Of a stretch of 64,000 nucleotides of DNA, positions 44,165 through 53,321 are shown piece by piece; position 1 is the stretch's first letter; the number at the start of each line of letters is the position of its first letter. Both the position numbers and the translations under genes were made by a program. This DNA is from Desulfobacteraceae bacterium. Its GTDB lineage: Bacteria; Desulfobacterota; Desulfobacteria; Desulfobacterales; Desulfolunaceae. The stretch is taken from assembly GCA_013619155.1 (NCBI GenBank), contig JABXKT010000005.1, forward strand, positions 1 through 64,000. The letters run 5' to 3'. A model generated the notes under the pieces. The model was not told where the DNA came from, made no database searches, and saw only the letters and a list, made by a program, of their open reading frames with translations.

Positions 44165-44198
44165 AGCCTTCCGGCGGCCAAGGGATGGACCCTTAGAA
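44165..44198 (+). repeat. intergenic repeat family, partial copy G
   Basis: GCCTTCCGGCGGCCAAGGG then ATGGACCC, preceded by TGTATGGTAAACG, a worn left end only. Not enough remains to define the inner hairpin. Confidence 0.5.
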
Positions 44199-44435
44199 CG
44201 TAAGGTTCGTGAATGCTCTCGATCCTCCTCGTTTCTGGGAAGGTCGACCACATTCGCTGATGGGCGCCACCCGTGGAGGGTGAGAGTGGATCACCCTTGG
44301 CTCCATCGGCCCGCAGCTCTCCCTGGAAAGCTCTCATGGGCCGTGAGAGTTCCCGATAAAAATCGGTTGCTTTTGTGGTAGGTGATGGCTATGTAAAAAG
44401 GTCTTGGATAGAGCCCGACCTGTAGATGCAGGAAA

Positions 44436-44477
44436 CCTCCACTGATGGAAGAAGCCATTTGGGATAGTCAGTGGAGG
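44436..44477. repeat. inverted repeat, candidate RNA structure
   Basis: CCTCCACTGA (44436-44445) and TCAGTGGAGG (44468-44477) are perfect 10-bp arms around a 22-base loop. No T-run follows. About 150 bases upstream of ftsE. Confidence 0.5.
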
Positions 44478-44623
44478 CCCGTACGTAAGGAAAACCGTTT
44501 TGCGGCACTCCTTGACTCGTGATGTCCAATTATCAGAAAATGGGGTGAAAAATCAACGGGAATTGTCTCTATGGGCGTTGTTTTTTCTCGCGGTTTCGCC
44601 CCGCCCACCTCGAACCGGAGCCT

Positions 44624-45331
44624 ATGACACAGCCAGACAATACGGATGACGCATTGATCCGTCTTTTCAATGTAAGCAAGCGTTTCGGCGCCAAGCTGGC
44701 CCTTTCCAATATTACGATGGATATCCACAAAGGGGAGTGGCTCTACGTGACCGGACCTTCCGGGGCCGGTAAGTCCACCCTCTTAAAACTCTTCTATCTG
44801 GGAGAGAAGACCACCAGTGGCCAGGTACTCGTATTCGGCACCAATATGAACCGCTTGGCAAGGCGGGAGATCCCCTTTCTTAGACGCCGTTTCGGTATTA
44901 TTTTCCAGGATTTTAAGCTGATTGCCCATCGTAATGTGTTTGAAAATGTGGCCCTGGTATTGGAAGCCCGGGGTGAGCCTCGGGCTATGATCGCCAAGCG
45001 TACCCGAAATATCTTGCGTCATGCCGGCATGGAGATGCGCATGAACGCCATGCCCACGACCCTCTCCGGCGGGGAGCAGCAGCGGGTGGCCGTGGCCCGG
45101 GCCATTGCCGGTCAGCCCGAGGTGATCCTGGCTGATGAGCCCACGGGCAGCCTCGATCCGAAATCCGCCGAGATCATCATTGGGCTTCTCTCCGCGTACC
45201 ATAAGCGGGGGGCCACGGTGCTTGTGGCTACCCACGATACCGAACTTCTGGCCCGGAGGGAGGGGCGCATCATCCGCCTGGAAGAGGGGCGCCTGGTGTC
45301 GTCGGAGCCGGCGGTGGGGGAGGCGCCATGA
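44624..45331 (+). CDS. ftsE: FtsE, cell-division ABC transporter-like ATPase
   Basis: Cytoplasmic ATPase that drives FtsX to activate septal peptidoglycan hydrolases. 235 residues with Walker A GPSGAGKST (about 45-53), the signature LSGGEQQR (about 146), Walker B EVILADEP (about 166) and the His switch VATHD (about 203). The ATG follows CGGAGCCT. Its stop overlaps ftsX (ATGA), and the next genes encode an EnvC-type activator, a Ctp protease and YibQ, forming one envelope-processing operon. Confidence 0.95.
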   Translation: MTQPDNTDDALIRLFNVSKRFGAKLALSNITMDIHKGEWLYVTGPSGAGKSTLLKLFYLGEKTTSGQVLVFGTNMNRLARREIPFLRRRFGIIFQDFKLIAHRNVFENVALVLEARGEPRAMIAKRTRNILRHAGMEMRMNAMPTTLSGGEQQRVAVARAIAGQPEVILADEPTGSLDPKSAEIIIGLLSAYHKRGATVLVATHDTELLARREGRIIRLEEGRLVSSEPAVGEAP

Positions 45332-46209
45332 GGGATCACATGCAGCGGACCCTAAAGGATTTCACCGCCCACGCCTTTCTCCATGGCATCACGGTGCTGA
45401 CCATCTCCTTGACCATTCTCATCGCCGGGGCCCTGCTTCTCGTGGTGGAGAATGGGACGGCGGTGATCTCATCCTGGAAGAGTGGGGTCACGGTGATGGT
45501 TTACCTCCATGATGGCATCTCGTCTTCGGAGGTGGAGGCCACGGGCCGTTCCCTGGAGACCATGGGCGGGGTGAAGGGCGCCACCTTTATCTCCCGGGAT
45601 GAGGCCCTCACCGATTTAATGGAGAGTATGGCGGGGCAACGGTCTCTCTTTGACGATTTGGGCGAGAACCCCTTGCCCGATGCCTACGAGGTGGAGGTGA
45701 GCCCAGAGGCTGCGGAGTGGTCACGGGTTGAGGTCATGGCGGCGGCCATGGTGAAGCTCTCGGCCGTGGATGAGGTGGAGTATGGGCGCTCCTGGTTGGC
45801 CCGGGTCTCCCGTCTCCTGGGGCTGGTGGAGCTGACCGGAGGGGCCCTGGCCCTCCTTTTTTTTATTGTGGCCCTCTTCATTGTATACAACACCGTGCGC
45901 CTGGCTCTCTACTCCCGGCGTGACGAAATTGAGATCATGCAGCTGGTGGGAGCCACCGGCAACTTTATCAAGATGCCCCTCTATCTCGCCGGCATCATCG
46001 AGGGGGGCCTGGGTGCCCTCATCGCTTTGATGGCCCTTTTTGGGGCGTATCTTCTCTTTGTCTCCAAGGTGGGGGGCGGGGTGGACGATTTTGTTCCCTC
46101 CTTTCTCTCCATCGGCGCCATGGGGGTTGTTTTTCTTTATGGAATTTTTGTAGGGTGGTTTGGATGTTTTCTCTCGCTGCGCGAATTTATGCAAGAAACC
46201 GCCGTCTGA
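45328..46209 (+). CDS. ftsX: FtsX, cell-division membrane protein
   Basis: 293 residues, four membrane helices (about 18-38, 168-190, 218-245 and 265-285) with an extracytoplasmic loop (about 40-165), the part that contacts EnvC-type activators. Characteristic segments are VYLHDGISSSEVEATGRSL, VARVSRLLGLVELTGG-like start of helix 2, and YSRRDEIEIMQLVGATGNFIKMPLYLAG. It overlaps ftsE by 4 bases and envC by about 46 bases, so the three are translated together. GGGGGAGGCGCC lies before the start. Confidence 0.93.
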   Translation: MRDHMQRTLKDFTAHAFLHGITVLTISLTILIAGALLLVVENGTAVISSWKSGVTVMVYLHDGISSSEVEATGRSLETMGGVKGATFISRDEALTDLMESMAGQRSLFDDLGENPLPDAYEVEVSPEAAEWSRVEVMAAAMVKLSAVDEVEYGRSWLARVSRLLGLVELTGGALALLFFIVALFIVYNTVRLALYSRRDEIEIMQLVGATGNFIKMPLYLAGIIEGGLGALIALMALFGAYLLFVSKVGGGVDDFVPSFLSIGAMGVVFLYGIFVGWFGCFLSLREFMQETAV

Positions 46210-47567
46210 TTCTGGTCTGCCTCCTTCTCGGACTCCCCACTCTGGCCCAGGCTGCGGCCGCGAATCGTGCCGTGGTGGTGGTCCCGCGTCTTGAGGTGAG
46301 GCGTCACCCCTCTGACCGAGAGGACCCTGTCTCTCACCTCGTTCGGGGACAGATCGTGGAGGTGATGCGCCAGGACGGGGGGTGGGCCCTGATTCGGGAT
46401 GGGGATACTCGGGGGTACATTGTCGTCTCAGACGCCTCGGTGGTGACTTACACGGCGAAGAAGAGGCGGACCGTGAAGCTGTCGCCGGAGATATCCGAGA
46501 AGATGTCGACGCGTAATCTGGTGACGGCCCGGAAGGCTGTGGTGGATGAGGAGACGCGCCTGGCGGTGGTACGTCAGGAGGAGATAGCGGTGATCCGGGA
46601 TGTGGAGCGGTACAACCACGCCCTTGACGTCGCCAGAAAGAGGGCCAGGGGCTTGGGCAGGGAGCTTGCCAGCTTAGAGAAGCGGGTGGCCTCGGCCCTC
46701 TCTGCCCAGGCGACGGTGGAATCCGATATCCGGGCTGGTCGTCGCCGGATCATGGTTCGCTTGGCCGCTTACTATAAGTTGCATCAGATTGGCGAGATGA
46801 ATACCTTTGCCGCCTCGGGCTCCTTTCAGGAGATGGTGGTGAAAAAGAGGGCCCTTATCCGCATCCTGGGGCAAGACGACCGCCTTCTGACGCAGTACAC
46901 AAGCCTCCTGGCGGAGAGGCAGGCCATGGCCTCACGATTGGCAGGGGAGCGCAGGGCCCTTGCCGCGGTGGTGGATGCCCATGAAAAAGAGCGTAGCGAC
47001 GTGGCGGCGATGTATCGGAAGCGGTCCGTGGCCTTAAAGGCGGTGCGGGAGAAGAAGGCCTTGAGTTTGGTGGCCCTTGTGGAGATGAAGCGTTCGGAAA
47101 AAGCCCTGAATGCTAAGATGGCGGCTCTCATGAAGGCGCGCAAAGCCCTGGCGGCTAAAAAACGCTTTGTGCACTATAAGGGCTTGTTGAAATATCCAGT
47201 AGCCGGTAAAATTACAAAGAAATTCGGCCCTCACAAGGCGTCGGGTATGAACGTCACCACCTTTGAAAGCGGCATCGATATTCGGACCCAACGAGGGGAG
47301 CCGGTGCATGCAGTGGCCTCGGGAGAGGTCCTCTTTGCCGGGTGGTTGAAAGGGTATGGCAACCTCATTATCATGAATCACGGTGAGAGCTGGTACTCAC
47401 TCTATGCCCATACCGATGAGGTCTTTAAAAAGAAGGGGGCGCGGGTGATGGAAGGGGAGGTGATCGCCACGGTGGGAGACTCCAGCCTCTCCGGATATCC
47501 TGATCTTCATTTCGAGATTCGTCACCACGGCACGCCGGTTAGCCCCGATTCCTGGTTTAAAAAATAG
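46164..47567 (+). CDS. envC: EnvC-like murein hydrolase activator with SH3b and LytM (M23) domains
   Basis: 467 residues: signal peptide (RRLILVCLLLGLPTLAQA), an SH3b-like domain (about 32-85, VEVMRQDGGWALIRDGDTRGYIVV), a long coiled coil (about 105-330), and a C-terminal LytM/peptidase M23 domain (about 350-465). In M23 enzymes zinc is bound by HxxxD and HxH. Here those positions read FESGIDIRT, where the usual His is replaced by Ser, while the HFEIRHHG part keeps its histidine. This fits an EnvC-type regulator without its own activity. The start at 46164 is chosen for the signal peptide. A GTG at 46155 is in the same frame. Confidence 0.88.
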   Translation: MFSLAARIYARNRRLILVCLLLGLPTLAQAAAANRAVVVVPRLEVRRHPSDREDPVSHLVRGQIVEVMRQDGGWALIRDGDTRGYIVVSDASVVTYTAKKRRTVKLSPEISEKMSTRNLVTARKAVVDEETRLAVVRQEEIAVIRDVERYNHALDVARKRARGLGRELASLEKRVASALSAQATVESDIRAGRRRIMVRLAAYYKLHQIGEMNTFAASGSFQEMVVKKRALIRILGQDDRLLTQYTSLLAERQAMASRLAGERRALAAVVDAHEKERSDVAAMYRKRSVALKAVREKKALSLVALVEMKRSEKALNAKMAALMKARKALAAKKRFVHYKGLLKYPVAGKITKKFGPHKASGMNVTTFESGIDIRTQRGEPVHAVASGEVLFAGWLKGYGNLIIMNHGESWYSLYAHTDEVFKKKGARVMEGEVIATVGDSSLSGYPDLHFEIRHHGTPVSPDSWFKK

Positions 47568-47635
47568 ACGAAGGCCCTCTCTTTTCTCGGCGGAAATAGG
47601 CCCCTTTATAAAAAATTCTAAGGAGACCCGAATAT

Positions 47636-48883
47636 ATGATTAAGCGATTTTTATATCTGATGGTCTTCGTCTCTCTTCTAGGGCCTTTTCCCGTGTGGTC
47701 CGCCGAAGATGGTACCTACCGTAACCTTCGGATCTTTGCCGATGTACTCCAGGAGATCGAACGGCGTTACGTCGAAACCCCCGACTCCGAGCAGCTCATC
47801 GAAGCGGCCATTAAGGGGATGGTCAACAGCTTAGACCCCCACTCCGCTCTCTTGCCGCCCAGGGCCCATCGTGATCTCCAGGATGACACGCGGGGCCACT
47901 TCTCCGGGGTGGGCCTGGTGCTCTCTATCCGTGAGGATAAGCTGGTGGTCGTCTCTCCCATTGAGGGCTCTCCGGCGAAAGAGGCGGGGGTGCGCAGCGG
48001 GGATGTCATCATCGCCATCGATGGTCAGAAGACGGCCACTCTCTCCATGGAGGAATCCACCACCCTCATGCGGGGGGCGAGGGGAAGCGAGGTGGCCCTT
48101 ACGGTACTCCGGAAAAAAGATGGCAAAGAGATGGTGATTACCGTGCGCCGGGATGATATCCCCTTACAGTCCGTCTCCCATTACGAACTGAAGCCGGGTT
48201 TTCCTTTTGTGGTGGTAACCTCGTTTAATGAGAGCACGGCCCGGGATTTTGAGACGGCCCTGGCCCTCCATGAATCCCGAGGCCCTGTGAAAGGGTTGGT
48301 GGTGGATTTGAGGGATAACCCCGGGGGCATCTTGCAACAGGCCGTGGAGATGGTGGATCTCTTTATCTCCGAGGGGGTCATCGTCTCCATCAAGGGGCGC
48401 GGCCAGGAGCAGTCTCAGGTGTGGCGGGCCACCGGAGAGAAACCCGTGCGGGCCTACCCCATGGTGGTCCTCATCAACGGCGGTTCGGCCAGTGCCTCAG
48501 AGATCGTGGCCGGCGCCCTGAAGGACCACAAACGCGCCCTCATTCTCGGTACCACAAGCTTTGGCAAGGGGTCGGTGCAAAATATCATCTCCCTGTCCGA
48601 TGGCTTCGGCCTGAAGCTCACCGTGGCCCTCTATTATACCCCCTCGGGGCGGTCCATCCAGGCCAAGGGGATCGTTCCCGATGTGGAGCTCCCCTTTCAG
48701 GAGATGGCCTTCGTATCGGATGACGCCTCCATGACAGAGCGGGATCTGCCCAACCATATCGAGGTGCGGGAGACGGTCCATGAGGTCCCCCTCCCCCAGG
48801 CTCCGGATCGCCTGCATCGGGACAATCAGGTCCAGCGTGCCCTGGAACTTCTCTTCAGTCGGGATATCTTCGGCGATGGCTGA
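47636..48883 (+). CDS. ctpA: Carboxy-terminal processing protease (S41 family)
   Basis: Periplasmic serine protease of 415 residues with a signal peptide (FLYLMVFVSLLGPFPVWSA), an N-terminal helical part, a PDZ domain (about 80-165, GVGLVLSIREDKLVV...SGDVIIAIDG) and the S41 catalytic domain. The Ser/Lys dyad is visible in GGSASASEIVAGAL (about 284) and FGKGSVQ (about 311). In many Gram-negatives Ctp/Prc trims peptidoglycan hydrolases, which suits its place after envC. The start follows AAGGAGACCCGAATAT. Confidence 0.93.
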   Translation: MIKRFLYLMVFVSLLGPFPVWSAEDGTYRNLRIFADVLQEIERRYVETPDSEQLIEAAIKGMVNSLDPHSALLPPRAHRDLQDDTRGHFSGVGLVLSIREDKLVVVSPIEGSPAKEAGVRSGDVIIAIDGQKTATLSMEESTTLMRGARGSEVALTVLRKKDGKEMVITVRRDDIPLQSVSHYELKPGFPFVVVTSFNESTARDFETALALHESRGPVKGLVVDLRDNPGGILQQAVEMVDLFISEGVIVSIKGRGQEQSQVWRATGEKPVRAYPMVVLINGGSASASEIVAGALKDHKRALILGTTSFGKGSVQNIISLSDGFGLKLTVALYYTPSGRSIQAKGIVPDVELPFQEMAFVSDDASMTERDLPNHIEVRETVHEVPLPQAPDRLHRDNQVQRALELLFSRDIFGDG

Positions 48884-48940
48884 GAGGCGTTGGACGTGAG
48901 AGGGGGCCCGTTTTTTGGTCATCTTGCCCTAGGAGGCATC

Positions 48941-48967
48941 CATCCCATAATGGGATGTTTTATTTTT
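48941..48967 (+). terminator. weak terminator-like hairpin between ctpA and yibQ
   Basis: CATCCCA-TAA-TGGGATG followed by TTTTATTTTT. Seven base pairs only. It may attenuate more than stop, as yibQ lies co-directional 69 bases on. Confidence 0.55.
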
Positions 48968-49035
48968 GAAAGGACTCGCTGACTGTGAGTGTGGTTGAAA
49001 AAGAGTGGTCATTAAGAAAAAAATGAAGGGGAACC

Positions 49036-49977
49036 ATGGCCGGGGTACAGAAGGGAAAGAAGAAGGGGACGGCTACGCCGACGCCTCGCAGTTCATTTGG
49101 CCGTGTGGCCTTTGCCGTTTCATTGGTGGCCTGCATCGTGGTGGTCTCCGGTCTTCTGGTGATGCGATATCTGCCACCCATGGTGGTTCCCCAGAGGTAT
49201 GCTTCGGTAGAAAAATCGGGGGGCATCCCCATCTCCCCCCAATACGAGGTGTTTGAAAAGTATTCGGTGCCTGATCGCATGATGCGGCCGGTGCCCCCGA
49301 AGGCCTCTCATAAGCCGAGACTCGCCTTGATTATTGATGATATCGGTTATAAGAGGCGCATGGCCCTAGATCTCATGGCCTTGGATCCCAATCTGACCCT
49401 CTCCATCCTCCCGGGAAGTCCCTACGGCACATTTATTGCCGAGGTGGCGCGGAAGAAGGGCATGGAGCTGATGCTGCACCAGCCCATGGAGCCCCAGGAG
49501 TACCCGAAGGTGGACCCCGGACCTGGGGCCCTCCTCACCTCTATGGATCCGGATCGGCTCATCTCGGTCTTGAAAAAAAATCTGGCCATTTATCCAGACA
49601 TCAAGGGGCTCAACAACCATATGGGTTCAAAACTTACCGCTTTGTCGCCACAGATGTATCAGGTGATGACCCTCCTGAAAAAACGGGGAATTTATTTTAT
49701 AGACAGCCGTACCTCGGCGAAGACGGTGGGGCGGTCGGCGGCCAAATTGATGCAGGTCCCCTTTGCGGAGCGGGATGTTTTTCTCGATCATGTTCAAGAG
49801 CGCGATGCCGTAATAAAGCAGGTGGAGAAGATGCTCACCATCGCCGAAAAACACGGGAGTGCCGTGGGAATCGGGCATCCTCATGGTGTCACTTACGATG
49901 TTCTCCTGGAGATGATGCCGGAAATTCACCGACGGGTGACCCTGGTGCGCCCCTCTGCCCTCGTGATACATCTCTAA
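49036..49977 (+). CDS. YibQ-type divergent polysaccharide deacetylase family protein
   Basis: 313 residues: one N-terminal membrane anchor (VAFAVSLVACIVVVSGLLVM, about 22-41), a linker, and a divergent polysaccharide deacetylase barrel (about 95-313) beginning LALIIDDIGYKRRMALDLM. Family landmarks are ELMLHQPMEP, GLNNHMGSKLT, FIDSRTSAKTVGR and GIGHPHG. In E. coli yibQ follows envC. The biochemical activity is unproven. The ATG follows AGGGGAACC. Last gene of the ftsEX-envC-ctpA-yibQ set. Confidence 0.85.
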   Translation: MAGVQKGKKKGTATPTPRSSFGRVAFAVSLVACIVVVSGLLVMRYLPPMVVPQRYASVEKSGGIPISPQYEVFEKYSVPDRMMRPVPPKASHKPRLALIIDDIGYKRRMALDLMALDPNLTLSILPGSPYGTFIAEVARKKGMELMLHQPMEPQEYPKVDPGPGALLTSMDPDRLISVLKKNLAIYPDIKGLNNHMGSKLTALSPQMYQVMTLLKKRGIYFIDSRTSAKTVGRSAAKLMQVPFAERDVFLDHVQERDAVIKQVEKMLTIAEKHGSAVGIGHPHGVTYDVLLEMMPEIHRRVTLVRPSALVIHL

Positions 49978-50040
49978 TCACGGGGAGATGCTTAAGCTTT
50001 TGGTTGAATTTTTTTTATGTCATGGTATTGTAGGGGATTG

Positions 50041-50059
50041 ACCACAATTTTATTGTGGT
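50041..50059. repeat. 19-bp palindrome after yibQ
   Basis: ACCACAAT-TTT-ATTGTGGT, perfect 8-bp arms. AT-rich, no T-run directly after; a candidate operator upstream of the rplU promoter or a weak terminator. Confidence 0.45.
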
Positions 50060-50176
50060 TCTGAAGGGTGGAAACTTTTTTTCACCCGCGACATGTGAGA
50101 CCCACAATGAAACCATGGATTTGTCGGCATTTTCACGGAATGGGGATACCCTTGCGTGGAAAATGCAAAATATTCC

Positions 50177-50204
50177 TTGACAAATCATTTAAGGTTTCTA
50201 AAAT
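50177..50204 (+). promoter_or_regulatory. sigma-70 type promoter of rplU
   Basis: TTGACA (50177-50182), 16-base spacer, TAAAAT (50199-50204), 59 bases before the rplU start. The best sigma-70 match found in the window. Confidence 0.7.
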
Positions 50205-50262
50205 GGTTGGGTTTTTTTGATCTAGAGGCTCAAGTTTGAAAGCACAATTGGGAGAATAAACT

Positions 50263-50574
50263 ATGTATGCTGTAGTTGCTACGGGCGGCAAGCAATATAA
50301 GGTTCAGGAAGGCGAGATCCTGCGAGTTGAGAAGCTTGTGGGTGAAGTCGGATCTACCGTGACCTTCGATAAGGTCCTTATGACCTCCGATGGCACTGAC
50401 GTTGCCCTGGGCGCACCTCTTCTCGAAGGCGCCGAGGTAATCGGTCAGATCGTGGAGCAGGATAAATCGAAAAAGGTACTCGTCTTTAAGTACAAGCGCC
50501 GCAAGCGGTATCGCAAGATGCAGGGCCATCGTCAGCCCTATACCGCCGTTAAAATCAATACCATCAAGGCGTAA
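50263..50574 (+). CDS. rplU: Ribosomal protein L21
   Basis: 103 residues, complete: MYAVVATGGKQYKVQEGEILRVEKL at the N-terminus (two parts: MYAVVATGGKQYKV and QEGEILRVEKL) and the C-terminal basic FKYKRRKRYRKMQGHRQPYT, the L21 family signature. Part of the large subunit, binds 23S rRNA. First gene of the rplU-rpmA-obgE group with a good promoter 59 bases ahead. The ATG follows GGGAGAATAAACT. Confidence 0.97.
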   Translation: MYAVVATGGKQYKVQEGEILRVEKLVGEVGSTVTFDKVLMTSDGTDVALGAPLLEGAEVIGQIVEQDKSKKVLVFKYKRRKRYRKMQGHRQPYTAVKINTIKA

Positions 50575-50581
50575 GTCGGGT

Positions 50582-50597
50582 GCTCCGCATGCGGAGC
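50582..50597. repeat. palindrome between rplU and rpmA
   Basis: GCTCCGCATGCGGAGC is perfectly self-complementary. It lies 8 bases after the rplU stop in a 155-base spacer and may set the ratio of L21 to L27 by partial termination or mRNA processing. No T-run. Confidence 0.5.
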
Positions 50598-50729
50598 TTC
50601 CGCTAAGGACGTGGTGCGTTAAAAAAATTTGAGAAAGAGTGAACGTGCCCTCCCCCCGTGGTGGGCATTGAGTTTTTTAAGCATCACCACCCCTACAGAC
50701 ACCTACACGGCTTTAAGGAGTAAACGAAA

Positions 50730-50984
50730 ATGGCACATAAGAAAGCTGGCGGCAGTACCAAAAACGGCCGCGACAGTAATGCACAGCGACGCGGTGTGAA
50801 GAAATATGGTGGCGAGGAAGTACGATCCGGGAACATTCTTGTTCGCCAGGTTGGCACCTCCATCCACCCCGGTAATAACGTTGGCTTGGGCAAGGATTTT
50901 ACCCTCTTTGCCACCATCGACGGTGTGGTCAAGTATGAGCGCATGGGTCGTAGCCGCAAAAAAGTCAGCGTATATGCCGCGTGA
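50730..50984 (+). CDS. rpmA: Ribosomal protein L27
   Basis: 84 residues: [23 protein letters not shown] is the conserved L27 N-terminus, which reaches the peptidyl transferase centre (shown in parts: [15 protein letters not shown] and [13 protein letters not shown]). No N-terminal cleavable extension of the Firmicutes type is present. The ATG follows AAGGAGTAAACGAAA. Its stop overlaps the obgE GTG start by four bases. Confidence 0.97.
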   Translation: MAHKKAGGSTKNGRDSNAQRRGVKKYGGEEVRSGNILVRQVGTSIHPGNNVGLGKDFTLFATIDGVVKYERMGRSRKKVSVYAA

Positions 50985-51988
50985 AATTCATAGACGAAGC
51001 AACCATCACTGTTCAATCCGGTAACGGAGGGAGGGGCTGCGTCAGCTTCCGACGCGAGAAGTATATTGAACGCGGAGGCCCCGACGGCGGCGATGGCGGC
51101 GGTGGCGGTAACGTGGTTCTTGTAGCCACGGCCGACACGCGCACCCTGTACGAGTTCAGGCGCAGGCGTTTGATCAAAGCCCAGAACGGCGGGTATGGCA
51201 TGGGTGCCAAGAGACACGGCCAACATGGCGATGATATGATCGTATATCTGCCTTCCGGTACGTTGGTGAGCAACGCAGAAACCGGGGAACTCATTCACGA
51301 TTTCCTGAGCCCCGGTGAACGCTTTGTTATTGCCAAGGGCGGTATAGGGGGGCGCGGGAATAAAAAATTTACCACCTCCCGCAACCGAGCGCCTCGATTT
51401 GCTCAGACCGGCGAGCCGGGTGAAACCCTTCAGATCCATCTCGAACTGAAGTTGATTGCCGATGTAGGGATTATCGGTTTTCCCAATGCGGGAAAGTCGA
51501 CTCTTATTCGTGTGATCTCGTCGGCCCGACCCAAGACGGCTGACTACCCCTTTACCACCCTGGTACCCACCATCGGTATGGTGCAGTATGAGTGGGGACA
51601 ACCCTTTGCCGTGGCCGATATTCCCGGTCTCATCGAAGGGGCCCATGAAGGTGTGGGGCTGGGAACGACCTTTCTCAAGCACATTGAGCGTACGAGTACC
51701 CTGGTGCACCTTATCGATGCCTCGGCTATTGATATGGAGGCACCCCTGGCCCAATTTGAAGCCATTAACCGGGAGCTCTCTCTCTTTAGCGATAAGCTGA
51801 AGACGAAGGACCAGATTGTCGTCTTGAACAAACTGGATATTTCTGGGGCCGATGAGAAGGCCGATGCCTTTGAAAAGGCATTGGGGAAACCTGATGTTCT
51901 GCGGATCTCTGCGGCATCCACCGAAGGGGTGGATTCTCTCAAAGAGATGCTGAACCAGGCGGTCAATGGCACCGAGGAAGATGATTGA
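50981..51988 (+). CDS. obgE: ObgE/CgtA GTPase
   Basis: Ribosome-associated GTPase, 335 residues. The N-terminal Obg fold is rich in glycine ([27 protein letters not shown]). The G domain has G1 GFPNAGKST (about 166), G2 region [13 protein letters not shown]3 [12 protein letters not shown] and G4 NKLD (about 283). The start is a GTG that overlaps the rpmA stop (GTGA). It is involved in 50S assembly and stress control. No C-terminal acidic extension beyond a short EEDD tail. Confidence 0.96.
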   Translation: MKFIDEATITVQSGNGGRGCVSFRREKYIERGGPDGGDGGGGGNVVLVATADTRTLYEFRRRRLIKAQNGGYGMGAKRHGQHGDDMIVYLPSGTLVSNAETGELIHDFLSPGERFVIAKGGIGGRGNKKFTTSRNRAPRFAQTGEPGETLQIHLELKLIADVGIIGFPNAGKSTLIRVISSARPKTADYPFTTLVPTIGMVQYEWGQPFAVADIPGLIEGAHEGVGLGTTFLKHIERTSTLVHLIDASAIDMEAPLAQFEAINRELSLFSDKLKTKDQIVVLNKLDISGADEKADAFEKALGKPDVLRISAASTEGVDSLKEMLNQAVNGTEEDD

Positions 51989-52108
51989 TGTGTGTGTGAA
52001 AAGTCGGCGTTAACCGTGCCTCGCATTGTCATGTGGGGTTTTTTATTGTGAGCAATCACATGCATGATGTGTGTCGGTATCATTTGTTGAACTTTTTGCG
52101 AGGCCACC

Positions 52109-53248
52109 ATGGATAGAGACCAGAAAGCACTCTTTGGCAACGCCCGTCGGGTGGTGGTAAAGGTCGGAAGCGGGGTCCTCTCTTATAATGGGGGCATCAA
52201 TCACAATGTGGTGGCGTCCATTAGCCGTCAAATGGCTGCCCTAACCCAGGGCGGTCGTGAGATGATTCTTGTCTCCTCCGGGGCCGTGGCCTCGGGGGTC
52301 GCCAAGATAGGTCTGGGACGTCGGCCTGCCAGTATGCCTGAAAAACAAGCGGCCGCTGCCGTGGGGCAGGCGGGACTCATTCTCGAATACGAATTACGAT
52401 TTGCAGAAGCGGGCCTCAAGGTGGCTCAGATTCTTCTTACGCGCAACGATCTTTCCCATCGGACGCGCTACCTTAATGCACGGAACACCCTCAACATGCT
52501 TCTCTCCTGGGGGGTGGTGCCCATTATCAACGAAAACGATACCGTGGTAACCGATGAGATCCGCTTCGGGGATAACGACAACCTCTCGGCCATGATCGCC
52601 CTGCTTCTCGATGCCGACATGCTCATCAATCTCACCGATATCGATGGTCTCTACGATGGCGATCCCAGAAAAAATCCCTCGGCAAAGCGTCTCGATATCG
52701 TACCCAAGATTACCCCAGGCATCGAAGCCTCCTCCAAGGGGAGCCCCGGGGCCGTGGGCACCGGAGGTATGCGGACCAAGATTGAGGCAGCCAAGAAGAG
52801 TACCGCCTCAGGGGTCCCCATGGTGATCGCCTGTGGGTCCCAGCCCGGAGTCCTCATGGATCTTTTTGCCGGGGTGGCCCATGGTACCTATTTTGTGCCC
52901 AAGGTCGATAAGCTGGCCAGCCGCAAGCGTTGGATCGCCTTTACCTCCACCACCTTTGGGGTGCTGACGGTGGATGATGGGGCGGTCAAGGCCCTGGTGG
53001 CGGGGGGGAAGAGCCTTCTCCCCAGTGGCATCGTGCATGTCGACGGGACCTTTGAGGTGGGCGCGGCTGTCTCGGTGTGTGATTGCCATGGTGCCGAAGT
53101 GGCTCGGGGGCTGACCAACTATGCTGCCGATGACATTGACGCCATCAAGGGGTTGAGAAGCGATGTGATCAAAGCCGGGCCCGGTCTCCACGAGTACGAT
53201 GAGGTGATTCATCGGGACAATCTGGTGATCACCCTCACCTCTTCCTAA
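52109..53248 (+). CDS. proB: ProB, glutamate 5-kinase with PUA domain
   Basis: First step of proline synthesis (glutamate to gamma-glutamyl phosphate), 379 residues. The amino-acid kinase domain (about 1-260) shows VVVKVGSGVLS, VSSGAVASG, NENDTVV and GTGGMRTKIEAAK. The C-terminal PUA domain (about 280-365) has VDDGAVKAL, SLLPSGIVHVDG and FEVGAAVSV. ATG follows GCGAGGCCACC. It lies directly upstream of proA. Confidence 0.95.
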   Translation: MDRDQKALFGNARRVVVKVGSGVLSYNGGINHNVVASISRQMAALTQGGREMILVSSGAVASGVAKIGLGRRPASMPEKQAAAAVGQAGLILEYELRFAEAGLKVAQILLTRNDLSHRTRYLNARNTLNMLLSWGVVPIINENDTVVTDEIRFGDNDNLSAMIALLLDADMLINLTDIDGLYDGDPRKNPSAKRLDIVPKITPGIEASSKGSPGAVGTGGMRTKIEAAKKSTASGVPMVIACGSQPGVLMDLFAGVAHGTYFVPKVDKLASRKRWIAFTSTTFGVLTVDDGAVKALVAGGKSLLPSGIVHVDGTFEVGAAVSVCDCHGAEVARGLTNYAADDIDAIKGLRSDVIKAGPGLHEYDEVIHRDNLVITLTSS

Positions 53249-53321
53249 AGAAAAGGGCAGTGGGGTGCGGCGGAACTATCTAAATTTCATTGACATGTAT
53301 CTGACCAGGGAGTGAGTGATC

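Larger units (their letters stand above)
44067..44623. other. 557-base divergent gap between pyrE and ftsE
   Basis: No gene supported. It holds a partial repeat (GCCTTCCGGCGGCC at about 44165), a stem CGGCCC...GGGCCG at about 44309-44344, and a 10-bp inverted repeat at 44436-44477. A structured RNA is possible but not identified. It is not tmRNA, SRP RNA, RNase P RNA or 6S RNA by any consensus I can apply. Confidence 0.4.
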
